A stretch of DNA of 64,000 nt from Bacillus sp. FJAT-28004 (GTDB taxonomy: Bacteria > Bacillota > Bacilli > Paenibacillales > Paenibacillaceae). The notes below the pieces were generated by a model. That model saw nothing but the letters and a program-made list of their open reading frames with translations, searched no databases and was not told where the DNA came from. The translations under genes and the position numbers were made by a program. The stretch covers positions 4,381,777 through 4,445,776 of the forward strand of contig NZ_LGHP01000001.1 of NCBI RefSeq assembly GCF_001280845.1, given 5' to 3'. Below are positions 9,481 through 16,539 of this stretch, piece after piece; the first letter of the stretch is position 1, and each line of letters begins with the position of its first letter.

Positions 9481-11265
9481 ATGGATTCGCTCAGACCGGA
9501 AGATCCGTCTTTGCCAGAGCAACCGTCCATCGAGACTGAAGAGCAAGCGCGCCCATGGCTTCGACATTACCCGAAAGAGGTTTCTTCAACACTAAACTAT
9601 CCGGATCAGAGCATAGTCCAGTTTTTAATTAATGCGGCTAATCATCATCCGAGCCATCCAGCCGTGCATTTCCTCGGAAAAATATTAACGTACCGCGAGC
9701 TGTATGATAATGCGGTTAATCTCGCTTATGGTCTCCTTTCCCTTGGCATAGCCAAAGGAGACCGGGTGGCGATCATGCTGCCGAATTGCCCGCAGGCAGT
9801 CGCTGCTTTTTATGGCGTGCTGCTCGCGGGGGGCGTTGTCGTTCAGACGAATCCGCTTTATGTGGAACGTGAGCTGGAGCATCAGCTTGCAGATAGTGGA
9901 GCAGTGGCTGTCATTACGGTCGATCTTCTATATGCGCGTTTGTCTCGGGTTCGAGGCAAACTGCCGGAGTCAGGCCCGCTGCCGCAGTTGAAGCATGCCA
10001 TTATAACATCCATTAAGGATGGGCTGCCGTTTCCGAAAAACCTGCTTTACCCTCTTAAGCAGCGAAAAGAAGGTTTTCGTGCAGACATTCCATATGGCAG
10101 CTTTGGCGTCGTTTCTTATAAGAAGCTGCTTGCAACGAAGCATGCGGCTGTAAGTTTGCCCGATTCGGCAAAAGGGTCTGATCTTGCTGCGCTGCAATAT
10201 ACAGGCGGCACAACTGGAACGCCTAAAGGCGTGATGCTGACACATCGCAATCTCGTTGCAAACACGATACAAATATCTACTTGGTGCTATAGAGCGGAGG
10301 ATGCCAAGGAGCGTTTTCTAGCGGCACTGCCTCTGTTTCATGTATTTGGATTAACGGTATTAATGAATATGTCGGTACTGCGGGCGGGAACGCTCATTTT
10401 ACTTCCGCGCTTCGAAGTGGAGACGGTGCTGCAAACGATTAATCAGCAGAAACCTACGATTTTTCCAGGCGCGCCAACGATGTATGTTGCACTCATCCAT
10501 CATAAGTCAGCTGCGAAAACCGATTTTTCCTCCATTAATGTGTGCGTAAGCGGTTCGGCGGCCTTGCCTCTTGAGGTGCAGGAGAAGTTCGAGGCTTTAA
10601 CCGGCGGAAGGCTCGTTGAAGGTTATGGCTTATCGGAGACTTCCCCCGTCACACATGCCAATCCGGTATGGGAGAAGCGTAAAATCGGCACAATCGGCAT
10701 TCCGTTTCCAGATACGGATGCTGCGGTTATCGACCCTGAAAGCGGTGAGAAGCTGCCAATAGGCGAGCTTGGGGAGTTAATTGTGCGCGGTCCGCAGGTC
10801 ATGCGAGGATATTGGAATAAGCCCGCTGAAACGGATCAGGTATTGCGGGACGGATGGTTGCACACAGGGGACCTTGCTACGATGGACGAAGATGGTTTTT
10901 TTACAATAATGGATCGGATTAAGGATGTTATTATCGCAGGCGGTTTTAATATTTATCCGCGTGAGGTGGAGGAGGTATTGTTCGAGCATCCGGCCGTAAG
11001 GGAAGCGGCAGTTATCGGTGTGAAGGATGAATACAGAGGCGAAACGGTAAAAGCATTTATTGTGTTTAAGGAGGGCTGGCAAGTATCAAGCAGTCAACTG
11101 GATCGATGGTGCAGAGAACGACTAGCTTCCTATAAGGTGCCACACCACTATTCCTTTAGGGAAACGCTTCCAAAAACAATGGTCGGCAAAGTGCTTCGCC
11201 GGAAACTGCAGGAGGAGGAGGCCGAGGCTGAGAAGGCGCGGAAGGCGGAGAAGAAGGGAGAGTGA
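9481..11265 (+). CDS. lcfA: Long-chain fatty acid-CoA ligase
   Basis: This 594-residue AMP-forming synthetase activates fatty acids to acyl-CoA. The phosphate loop is YTGGTTGTPKGVMLTH, followed by the adenylate-binding GYGLSETSP motif, the TGD block (WLHTGDLATMDEDG) and the C-terminal swinging-lid segment RIKDVIIAGGFNIYPREVE. The C-terminal PKTMVGKVLRRKL contains the catalytic lysine region. The very C-terminal tail is a Glu/Ala/Lys-rich helix. It starts 15 bp after fadE with AGGGGGA spacing suited to ATG 9481. The equivalent in B. subtilis lies in a separate operon; here it is part of the same unit. Confidence 0.94.
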   Translation: MDSLRPEDPSLPEQPSIETEEQARPWLRHYPKEVSSTLNYPDQSIVQFLINAANHHPSHPAVHFLGKILTYRELYDNAVNLAYGLLSLGIAKGDRVAIMLPNCPQAVAAFYGVLLAGGVVVQTNPLYVERELEHQLADSGAVAVITVDLLYARLSRVRGKLPESGPLPQLKHAIITSIKDGLPFPKNLLYPLKQRKEGFRADIPYGSFGVVSYKKLLATKHAAVSLPDSAKGSDLAALQYTGGTTGTPKGVMLTHRNLVANTIQISTWCYRAEDAKERFLAALPLFHVFGLTVLMNMSVLRAGTLILLPRFEVETVLQTINQQKPTIFPGAPTMYVALIHHKSAAKTDFSSINVCVSGSAALPLEVQEKFEALTGGRLVEGYGLSETSPVTHANPVWEKRKIGTIGIPFPDTDAAVIDPESGEKLPIGELGELIVRGPQVMRGYWNKPAETDQVLRDGWLHTGDLATMDEDGFFTIMDRIKDVIIAGGFNIYPREVEEVLFEHPAVREAAVIGVKDEYRGETVKAFIVFKEGWQVSSSQLDRWCRERLASYKVPHHYSFRETLPKTMVGKVLRRKLQEEEAEAEKARKAEKKGE

Positions 11266-11270
11266 GCGGT

Positions 11271-11699
11271 ATGGATGAGGAATGGTTTGTTCAACAGGCG
11301 GATCAGGCCGGTCACCTGACTAGGCTCGCAGAGCGTGCGCAAGCGACCTTTTGGGGATTGCTTGGCTGTGAAATTGTGCAGGCTAACGCAAGTAAAGCAG
11401 TCATTTGCCTAGACGCCTCTGAACGGCATCTTAATCTGCTTAACATCGTTCACGGCGGAGTGCTGATGTCACTTATGGATAATGCGATGGGGCTGGTGGT
11501 TATGCTGGCAGCACCAGAAAAGAGCGCTGTAACGGCAAATTTGAACACACAATTTCTCGCTAGCGCCAAAGGTGGCGTGCTGCTTTGCGAGGCAGAGCTG
11601 GTTCATCGAACGGAACGTACGCTGACACTGCAAGCGCAGGTTAAGGATGAAGGCGGCAAGCTTCTTGTTTGTGGGATCGGCGCGTATCGAATCATTTAG
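11271..11699 (+). CDS. PaaI-family hotdog-fold thioesterase
   Basis: This 142-residue protein has the hotdog thioesterase pattern HLNLLNIVHGGVLMSLMDNAMG, where the Asn and HGG loop form the active site of PaaI/YbgC-type acyl-CoA thioesterases, and a following TANLNTQFLASAKGG strand. It probably hydrolyses acyl- or aryl-CoA intermediates and releases CoA when beta-oxidation stalls. ATG 11271 is preferred over GTG 11262 because GGGAG ends about ten bases before the ATG. Its position, 5 bp after the ligase gene, makes it the last gene of the fad operon. Exact substrate is not readable from the sequence. Confidence 0.85.
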   Translation: MDEEWFVQQADQAGHLTRLAERAQATFWGLLGCEIVQANASKAVICLDASERHLNLLNIVHGGVLMSLMDNAMGLVVMLAAPEKSAVTANLNTQFLASAKGGVLLCEAELVHRTERTLTLQAQVKDEGGKLLVCGIGAYRII

Positions 11700-11715
11700 T
11701 TCACACTTTCGCAAG

Positions 11716-11744
11716 TTGCTTGCGTGCTTCTTGTACGTTATACT
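11716..11744 (+). promoter_or_regulatory. Candidate sigma-A promoter for the small membrane protein
   Basis: TTGCTT at 11716 and TATACT at 11739 are separated by exactly 17 bp, a near-consensus vegetative promoter, 94 bp upstream of the next start codon. Confidence 0.55.
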
Positions 11745-11837
11745 AATACCTAATTATGGAAAAATAATAGAAGTGGAACAGGATTAATAATTAAGCGTAT
11801 TATACCGATAAAAGTAATATGGGAAGGAGGCGAGGAC

Positions 11838-12059
11838 ATGGTTCAGGGCTGGGTAACGACATTGGTTTTAGCGTTTGGAATCGGAGTCGCCATTATTGGC
11901 GTGATCGCATATTTGAGAATGTTTCGTAAAGATCGGCTTTCATCTACGTCTAACCAGTCAGCCGATGTCTCGCCTCCAAACGTAATAAGTATAACAACTG
12001 CAAGGGATTCCGAGCATAATCAGCCACCAAAATCCGAAAAAGCTGCGCCAAGAGATTAA
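11838..12059 (+). CDS. Small single-span membrane protein, unknown function
   Basis: This 73-residue protein has one N-terminal hydrophobic segment (residues ~5-27, WVTTLVLAFGIGVAIIGVIA) followed by a positive stop-transfer patch (RMFRKDR) and a polar Ser/Pro-rich tail. The arrangement predicts an N-out or short N-terminal anchor with a cytoplasmic tail. A strong GGAAGGAGG site supports translation. I do not recognise a named family, and the neighbours give no functional hint. Confidence 0.6.
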   Translation: MVQGWVTTLVLAFGIGVAIIGVIAYLRMFRKDRLSSTSNQSADVSPPNVISITTARDSEHNQPPKSEKAAPRD

Positions 12060-12070
12060 TAATTGTTAAC

Positions 12071-12099
12071 TTTCATATTCAGAATCAAAATGTTATAAT
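12071..12099 (+). promoter_or_regulatory. Candidate sigma-A promoter for the 62-residue gene
   Basis: TTTCAT and TATAAT are separated by 17 bp. The resulting leader of about 130 nt contains GC-rich self-complementary stretches around 12165-12190, so some leader structure is possible. Confidence 0.55.
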
Positions 12100-12240
12100 A
12101 GTAAGAAAAATGTGAACATTGTGACTCATTGGCCATGGAGTTGCCTGCACCGAATGGGGGTTCTTGCGGTGTAATCGCCGCATGCGGTCTCGTATAATGC
12201 TGTTTAGGACGACCATCCAACGTAAAGGGGAGGAGATTTC

Positions 12241-12429
12241 ATGGCGAAGCATAGCCAGAATGAAGTCAAGGAAAGCCTGAAAGAACTCACGAGAATTTTT
12301 CAACCCAAGGACCCGCGTAAATTTGTTAAAGAGTATATTCGTAAGTACCGGATTACCGGGGGCTACGAAGATGAATTAACGACATTGGTGGAAAATGAAT
12401 TAGGCAGAATCAACTCCTCGGTCAGCTAA
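12241..12429 (+). CDS. Small conserved-looking soluble protein, unknown function
   Basis: This 62-residue charged protein is predicted to be all helical (ESLKELTRIFQ, PRKFVKEYIRKYRIT, DELTTLVENELGRI). It has a clear promoter, a GGGGAGGAG site before ATG and a terminator after it, so it is a complete single-gene unit. No enzymatic motif or membrane segment is present. I do not recognise the family by name. Confidence 0.65.
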   Translation: MAKHSQNEVKESLKELTRIFQPKDPRKFVKEYIRKYRITGGYEDELTTLVENELGRINSSVS

Positions 12430-12447
12430 ACTCATCATGAAGGATAC

Positions 12448-12496
12448 GGCTTTGTAAACTGTCTTTTGGCAGGATGCAAAGCCTTTTTGTTTTTTT
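12448..12496 (+). terminator. Rho-independent terminator
   Basis: GGCTTTG and CAAAGCC form a 7-bp stem around a 22-nt loop, followed directly by TTTTTGTTTTTTT. Confidence 0.8.
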
Positions 12497-13000
12497 ACAG
12501 GATAGTAAGGAATATCGTTGCGAGCTGCATTGTAGAAAATACAATAGAAACCTAACATGACCTCCGCGAAAAGAAGCTACGTTGCAGAAATGCATTAGAA
12601 ATAGCTCTAAAAGTGCCATATCAGCTGGATCGGGGTGAATCTGCTGTAGTAAGTACAGTGTAGCCAGAGTAGGTGAGGCTTGAGCAGAGTTCTGTTGTAA
12701 AAAGTGCAACAGAATCGTGCACGACGTGGAAGATGTTGTTACGACTTAACTTGAAAGAGGATGCAATAGGCGAAGGCGCGTACTCATTCATCATATTTTT
12801 AGTCCAGAACCATCCTATATTTTCCATAAAGAGGTAGCTGTATTATCAGTAAAATGTAAACGTCAAAGTTCTCCGTATCGCATGCAGATTAAATGAATAT
12901 TTACACCCGATAAATCATAATTTTGCCATAAATGATGGGCATGTGTCTTCCTTTTCTCGAATAAGTTATACATAGACAAATCTACTCGTTATCATAGGCG
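12497..13000. other. Intergenic region without recognisable gene
   Basis: About 500 bp between the terminator and the repeats ahead of the aminopeptidase gene. Short minus-strand open frames occur but lack ribosome binding sites and protein-like composition. The distal part is AT-rich and presumably holds the promoter of the downstream gene; I could not assign it. Confidence 0.5.
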
Positions 13001-13006
13001 GGAAAA

Positions 13007-13082
13007 GCTTCCGAGCTGGATTTTAATTGCATAAAACCTAGGTCTATGCTTTCGAAGTGGATTTTACTTATGTAAAAACCTA
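13007..13082. repeat. Two imperfect direct repeats upstream of map
   Basis: Copy 1 (13007-13040) and copy 2 (13048-13082) share GCTTYCGA.CTGGATTTTA followed by a TAAAA-CCTA end, 41 bp apart. Within each copy GGATTTTA and TAAAAACC-like arms are partly complementary. Copy 2 ends two bases before the GGAGG of the aminopeptidase gene, so the pair lies in its leader or operator. Confidence 0.6.
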
Positions 13083-13100
13083 AAGGAGGTTCGTACACAC

Positions 13101-13853
13101 ATGGCAGTGGATTTGAAGACAAAGGAACATATTCTGGGCATTCACAAAGCTGGCCGTATTGTCGCTGCCTGTCACAAAGAGCTCTCAAAACGGATAGCGC
13201 CGGGCGTTACTACGCAAGAAATTGACCGATTTGTTGAACGGTTCATGCTGGATCGAGGGGCGACTCCGGCACAGAAAGGCTATAAGGGATATCCATTCGC
13301 TACGTGTGCCTCCGTTAATGAGGTTGTCTGCCACGGTTTTCCAGACTCAGAACCGCTAGAAGCTGGTGATATTGTTACGATTGATATGGTGGCTGATTTG
13401 GACGGATGGAAAGCAGATTCCGCATGGACCTATGCGATCGGCAAGACGAATAAAGCTATGGAAAAGCTGCTCCTTGCAGCAGAGCAATCGTTGAACGATG
13501 GAATAAAGCAAGCTGTGCTAGGCAATCGGCTAGGAGACATCGGTTACGCGGTGCAAAGGAGAGCGGAGAGAGCTGGTTTTGAGGTGGTAACGGCTTTCGT
13601 TGGTCATGGCATTGGCAGAAGCATGCATGAATTTCCTGAGGTTATGCATCATGGCATGCCCGGTCAGGGGATCGCGCTTGAAGAAGGTATGGTTATAACG
13701 ATAGAACCTATCCTAATAGCAGGTAGAGCTGATGTGTTTATTGCGCAGGATGGGTGGACAGCGCGCACTAGAGATGGAGCATGGGCGGCGCAATTTGAAC
13801 ATACCGTGGCCATAACGAAGGAAGGTCCGATCGTTTTGACCCGCTGGGAATAA
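13101..13853 (+). CDS. map: Type I methionine aminopeptidase
   Basis: This 250-residue enzyme removes the initiator methionine from nascent proteins using two metal ions. The five metal ligands are visible: two Asp in VTIDMVADLDGWKADSAW, His in FVGHGIGRSMHE, Glu in VITIEPIL and Glu in QFEHTVAIT. The substrate-contacting HGFPDSEPL region is also present. Length equals the family norm. It is a stand-alone copy with its own terminator, not in the ribosomal-protein cluster where Bacillales keep their main map gene, so it is probably the second copy (compare B. subtilis mapB). GGAGG precedes ATG 13101. Confidence 0.93.
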   Translation: MAVDLKTKEHILGIHKAGRIVAACHKELSKRIAPGVTTQEIDRFVERFMLDRGATPAQKGYKGYPFATCASVNEVVCHGFPDSEPLEAGDIVTIDMVADLDGWKADSAWTYAIGKTNKAMEKLLLAAEQSLNDGIKQAVLGNRLGDIGYAVQRRAERAGFEVVTAFVGHGIGRSMHEFPEVMHHGMPGQGIALEEGMVITIEPILIAGRADVFIAQDGWTARTRDGAWAAQFEHTVAITKEGPIVLTRWE

Positions 13854-13871
13854 CTATAAAAAAACATAGTC

Positions 13872-13917
13872 AAAAGCCGAGCCTGTACAGGATTTAACCG
13901 CTGCTCGGCTTTTTTTA
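13872..13917 (+). terminator. Rho-independent terminator after map
   Basis: AAAAGCCGAGC pairs with GCTCGGCTTTT over 11 bp, ending in seven T. Confidence 0.88.
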
Positions 13918-14280
13918 GTTCCCTATTTCTGTGTGGAAAGCTTCAACCGAAAATTTATCTTCCCAATTCTGTAGCTCAAAACAATGAATTGGGCTCTATG
14001 CAAACCCCTCCGATCCTCAGCATATTTAATGTAATCCAGTAATAGCCGCTATTATCTCCGAAAATCGCCAGTCGACGCTCCCTATAGCAAATTCCCTACT
14101 ATTAGCTTTCGCTAACTCAAACGCTTCATCTAGAATATAATGCAATCCATTGCACCCCTTTAGCACATGCAGCAATACCGGTATTGACGGAAGGAATTTA
14201 CAGTAATAGGATATAAGAACTGGAGTAAAACAATCTGTTTATATAAGATAAATATCCAATTAACAGCACATAATCTTGCT
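13918..14280. other. Intergenic region, nothing recognised
   Basis: About 360 bp with no open frame that has both a ribosome binding site and protein-like composition. The last 100 bp are AT-rich and probably contain the promoter for the pentapeptide-repeat gene. Confidence 0.5.
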
Positions 14281-14294
14281 TAGGAGGTCGCACC

Positions 14295-15158
14295 TTGTCT
14301 GCGATACACGAAAATCCACAATCCATTCCTGACTGGAATAACGGCAGGTTGCATGCTGACTGTGAGAATTGTTTTGGTTTATGCTGTGTTTCATTGCCCT
14401 TCGCAGCTTCTATAGACTTTGCAATCGATAAAGACGCCGGTCATCCCTGCAGCAATCTACAATCCAACTTCCGCTGCGGCATACATAATAGTCTTAGGGA
14501 GCAGGGGTTTAAAGGTTGTACAGTTTACGATTGCTTTGGAGCTGGACAACAGGTTTCACAGGTCACCTACGGCGGTCATGATTGGCGGCAAGTCCCAGAT
14601 TCTGCGGAGCAAATGTTCGAAGTGTTCCGGGTCATGCGGCAAATCCATGAGCTGCTTTGGTATTTGAGAGAGACGCTTGTATTGGAAACGACACGTCCAA
14701 TTCACGATGAGCTTAGATTGGCGCTCGAAGAGACGGAGCGGCTCACTCGCCTAAGTCCCGATTCTCTCATGGAACTGAACGTGTCAGCACATCGAGCTGA
14801 GGTCAATGAACTTCTTCTTAAAGTCAGTGAGCTTGTGCGCGGGGAGGCCCATCGCGAGCAGAGAAGCACTCGAGGACGTAAGAAAACCTACGGCCGAGGA
14901 GCCGACCTCATTGGAGCCAAGCTTAGAGGCGCTGACCTTAGAGGAGCAAATTTGAGAGGGTCTTATCTTATTGCCGCAGACCTCAGAGATGCCGATCTTA
15001 GAGCAGCGGATCTCATCGGAGCTGATTTCCGAGATGCTGACCTCAAAGGTGCCAACCTCACAGAGAGTCTCTTTCTCACACAATTCCAGCTTAATGCTGC
15101 AAAAGGGAATGCCGCTACGAAGCTCCCGCCTTCGCTTGCTCGTCCAGCGCACTGGTGA
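14295..15158 (+). CDS. Cysteine-rich / pentapeptide-repeat protein
   Basis: This 287-residue protein starts at TTG, supported by AGGAGGTCG. The N-terminal ~90 residues contain a cysteine-rich block (CENCFGLCC, CSN, CGIH, CTVYDCFGAG) with the CxxCxGxCC spacing of zinc/iron-cluster binding YkgJ-like proteins. A helical middle follows (~95-190). Residues ~205-265 contain about eleven pentapeptide repeats of the A(D/N)LxG type (ADLIG AKLRG ADLRG ANLRG), predicted to form a right-handed quadrilateral beta-helix. Some pentapeptide proteins mimic DNA and protect gyrase, but most are of unknown function, and this combination gives no direct activity. It is monocistronic. Confidence 0.85.
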   Translation: MSAIHENPQSIPDWNNGRLHADCENCFGLCCVSLPFAASIDFAIDKDAGHPCSNLQSNFRCGIHNSLREQGFKGCTVYDCFGAGQQVSQVTYGGHDWRQVPDSAEQMFEVFRVMRQIHELLWYLRETLVLETTRPIHDELRLALEETERLTRLSPDSLMELNVSAHRAEVNELLLKVSELVRGEAHREQRSTRGRKKTYGRGADLIGAKLRGADLRGANLRGSYLIAADLRDADLRAADLIGADFRDADLKGANLTESLFLTQFQLNAAKGNAATKLPPSLARPAHW

Positions 15159-15217
15159 GCATGCAGTATAGATGGATGCTCAGGTGTACTCATGCACGGT
15201 TGCGCTAGACAGAGAAA

Positions 15218-15235
15218 GGCTGCCGTTTGGCAGCC
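15218..15235. terminator. Hairpin after pentapeptide gene
   Basis: GGCTGCC-GTTT-GGCAGCC is a perfect 7-bp stem but is not followed by a T-run, so termination is uncertain. Confidence 0.4.
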
Positions 15236-15237
15236 TC

Positions 15238-15423
15238 CTAACGGACACAGAGGCCGTTATTTCTGATTATTATGGTCAATTTGCTTACTAACGGACATAG
15301 AAGCCGTTATTTGCCCAAAATAGTGATCAAACGCTTGGAAATTACGAAATAAGGTATGCTATGTCCGTTAGGATCGAGAAACAGGAAGATATACCGTAGA
15401 TAAGGTCTCTGATGTCCGTTAAT
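15238..15423. repeat. Four copies of a CTAACGGACA...CCGTTA element in two orientations
   Basis: Two plus-oriented copies begin at 15238 and 15288 (CTAACGGACAYAGARGCC then GTTATTT), and two inverted copies end at 15371 and 15423 (ATGTCCGTTA). Each element has AACGG and CCGTT arms that are themselves inverted repeats. Spacing is about 50 bp. No gene lies here or in the following 180 bp. It looks like a short intergenic repeat family rather than a promoter. Confidence 0.75.
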
Positions 15424-15605
15424 CGAATGCAGAATTCAAAAAACATCTTCTAATACCGCTGGGATGATACTCAAGCACGGGGTTTGGTTTGAACTATTAT
15501 AATTGAAACCTTTATTGCTGAAACCTAAACGCGTCAATCACTGATTACAGTGTTGCACCATAACAATCGACGAATAAGTCACGTAACCGTTTCGCAATTT
15601 CTAAG

Positions 15606-16352
15606 TCAGTTAGAAGTGCTAGCTTTTTGTGCAGAAATAATCATGAACATAGGTCTCCGATTCTCGTCCTGCATCAGAGGATTATTCTCCAGCATTTCAT
15701 CGGAAGGCATCGGTTCCTTAATGGTTTTTAACTCAAACCCAGCCCCAATCAAGTCATTGATGTAAGTTGAAACGGTACGATGATATTTAATAACGTTATC
15801 GGTTAGGAATGATGTTTTTCGTAAGCCCTCTGACTGATATTGATCTACTGGCCAGTGCAGACGGTTTCCTTGATCATCGTAATGCCAATCTTGTTCATTT
15901 CGGGAAGTAAATATAGGATGCTCCACTGAAAAAATGAAAGCTCCTCCCGGTTTTAGACAATCATATACCTTTTTGCAAAGGGTTTCGAACGATTCGATAT
16001 AGTGAAAAGCCAATGAGCTGATAACAATATCGAATTGAGAATCTGAGAATGCGATATCCTCAATCGGCATTTGTATATAAGTAATAGCAGTGTCATCGGT
16101 TTGTTCTCGAGCTTTTTGAAGCATGTTCTCAGAAATATCAACACCTACCACTGAGCTTGCTTCCTGTTCACGAGCATAGAGGCAATGCCAGCCGAAGCCG
16201 CAGCCTAAATCAAGCACGCTTTTATCATGTAAGTCTGGCAATAAGGATTTGAATACATGCCACTCACCCGCAGCTTCAAGTCCATGGGTGGAACGCGGCA
16301 TTTCCTTGTATTGTGAAAAGAAATTAGAATCATCATATTTATTTTGTTTCAT
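15606..16352 (-). CDS. Class I SAM-dependent methyltransferase
   Basis: This 248-residue protein has a complete Rossmann methyltransferase core: motif I VLDLGCGFGWH (~45-55), acidic end of strand 2 in VVGVDISENML, motif with MPIEDIAFSDSQFDIVISSLAFHYI, and post-motif LKPGGAFIFSVEHP. The fold is that of small-molecule methyltransferases of the UbiE/Methyltransf_11 type. The substrate cannot be read. The start codon is ATG 16352 with AGGAGTTG upstream. It stands alone, convergent with the repeat cluster and next to a broken dehydrogenase. Confidence 0.85.
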   Translation of the reverse strand: MKQNKYDDSNFFSQYKEMPRSTHGLEAAGEWHVFKSLLPDLHDKSVLDLGCGFGWHCLYAREQEASSVVGVDISENMLQKAREQTDDTAITYIQMPIEDIAFSDSQFDIVISSLAFHYIESFETLCKKVYDCLKPGGAFIFSVEHPIFTSRNEQDWHYDDQGNRLHWPVDQYQSEGLRKTSFLTDNVIKYHRTVSTYINDLIGAGFELKTIKEPMPSDEMLENNPLMQDENRRPMFMIISAQKASTSN

Positions 16353-16421
16353 CCGCTTACAACTCCTCTACTCCAAAATAAGCTTTCTCCACCATGCTAA
16401 CGGAACTTTTTTCATTTATCA

Positions 16422-16531
16422 ACAAACCTTGGTGGTGCCTCTGGAATTGGTTTAGCACTAGCTGAACGATTTATTCAACTTGATAATCAGGTCATTATCG
16501 TCGCCCGTCTCAAACAAGCGGCTGGCGATAG
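16422..16531 (+). pseudogene. Remnant of a short-chain dehydrogenase N-terminus
   Basis: One plus-strand frame reads GGASGIGLALAERF followed by QLDNQVIIVARLKQA, which is the NAD-binding TGGxSGIGLALA motif and second strand of DltE-like short-chain dehydrogenases. No start codon in the right place, and the sequence ends after ~36 codons where the AraC gene terminates from the other strand. The first glycine-rich turn reads NLGGASGIG rather than ITGGASGIG. It is an N-terminal scrap of a lost gene. Confidence 0.7.
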
Positions 16532-16539
16532 CCGCTTTG

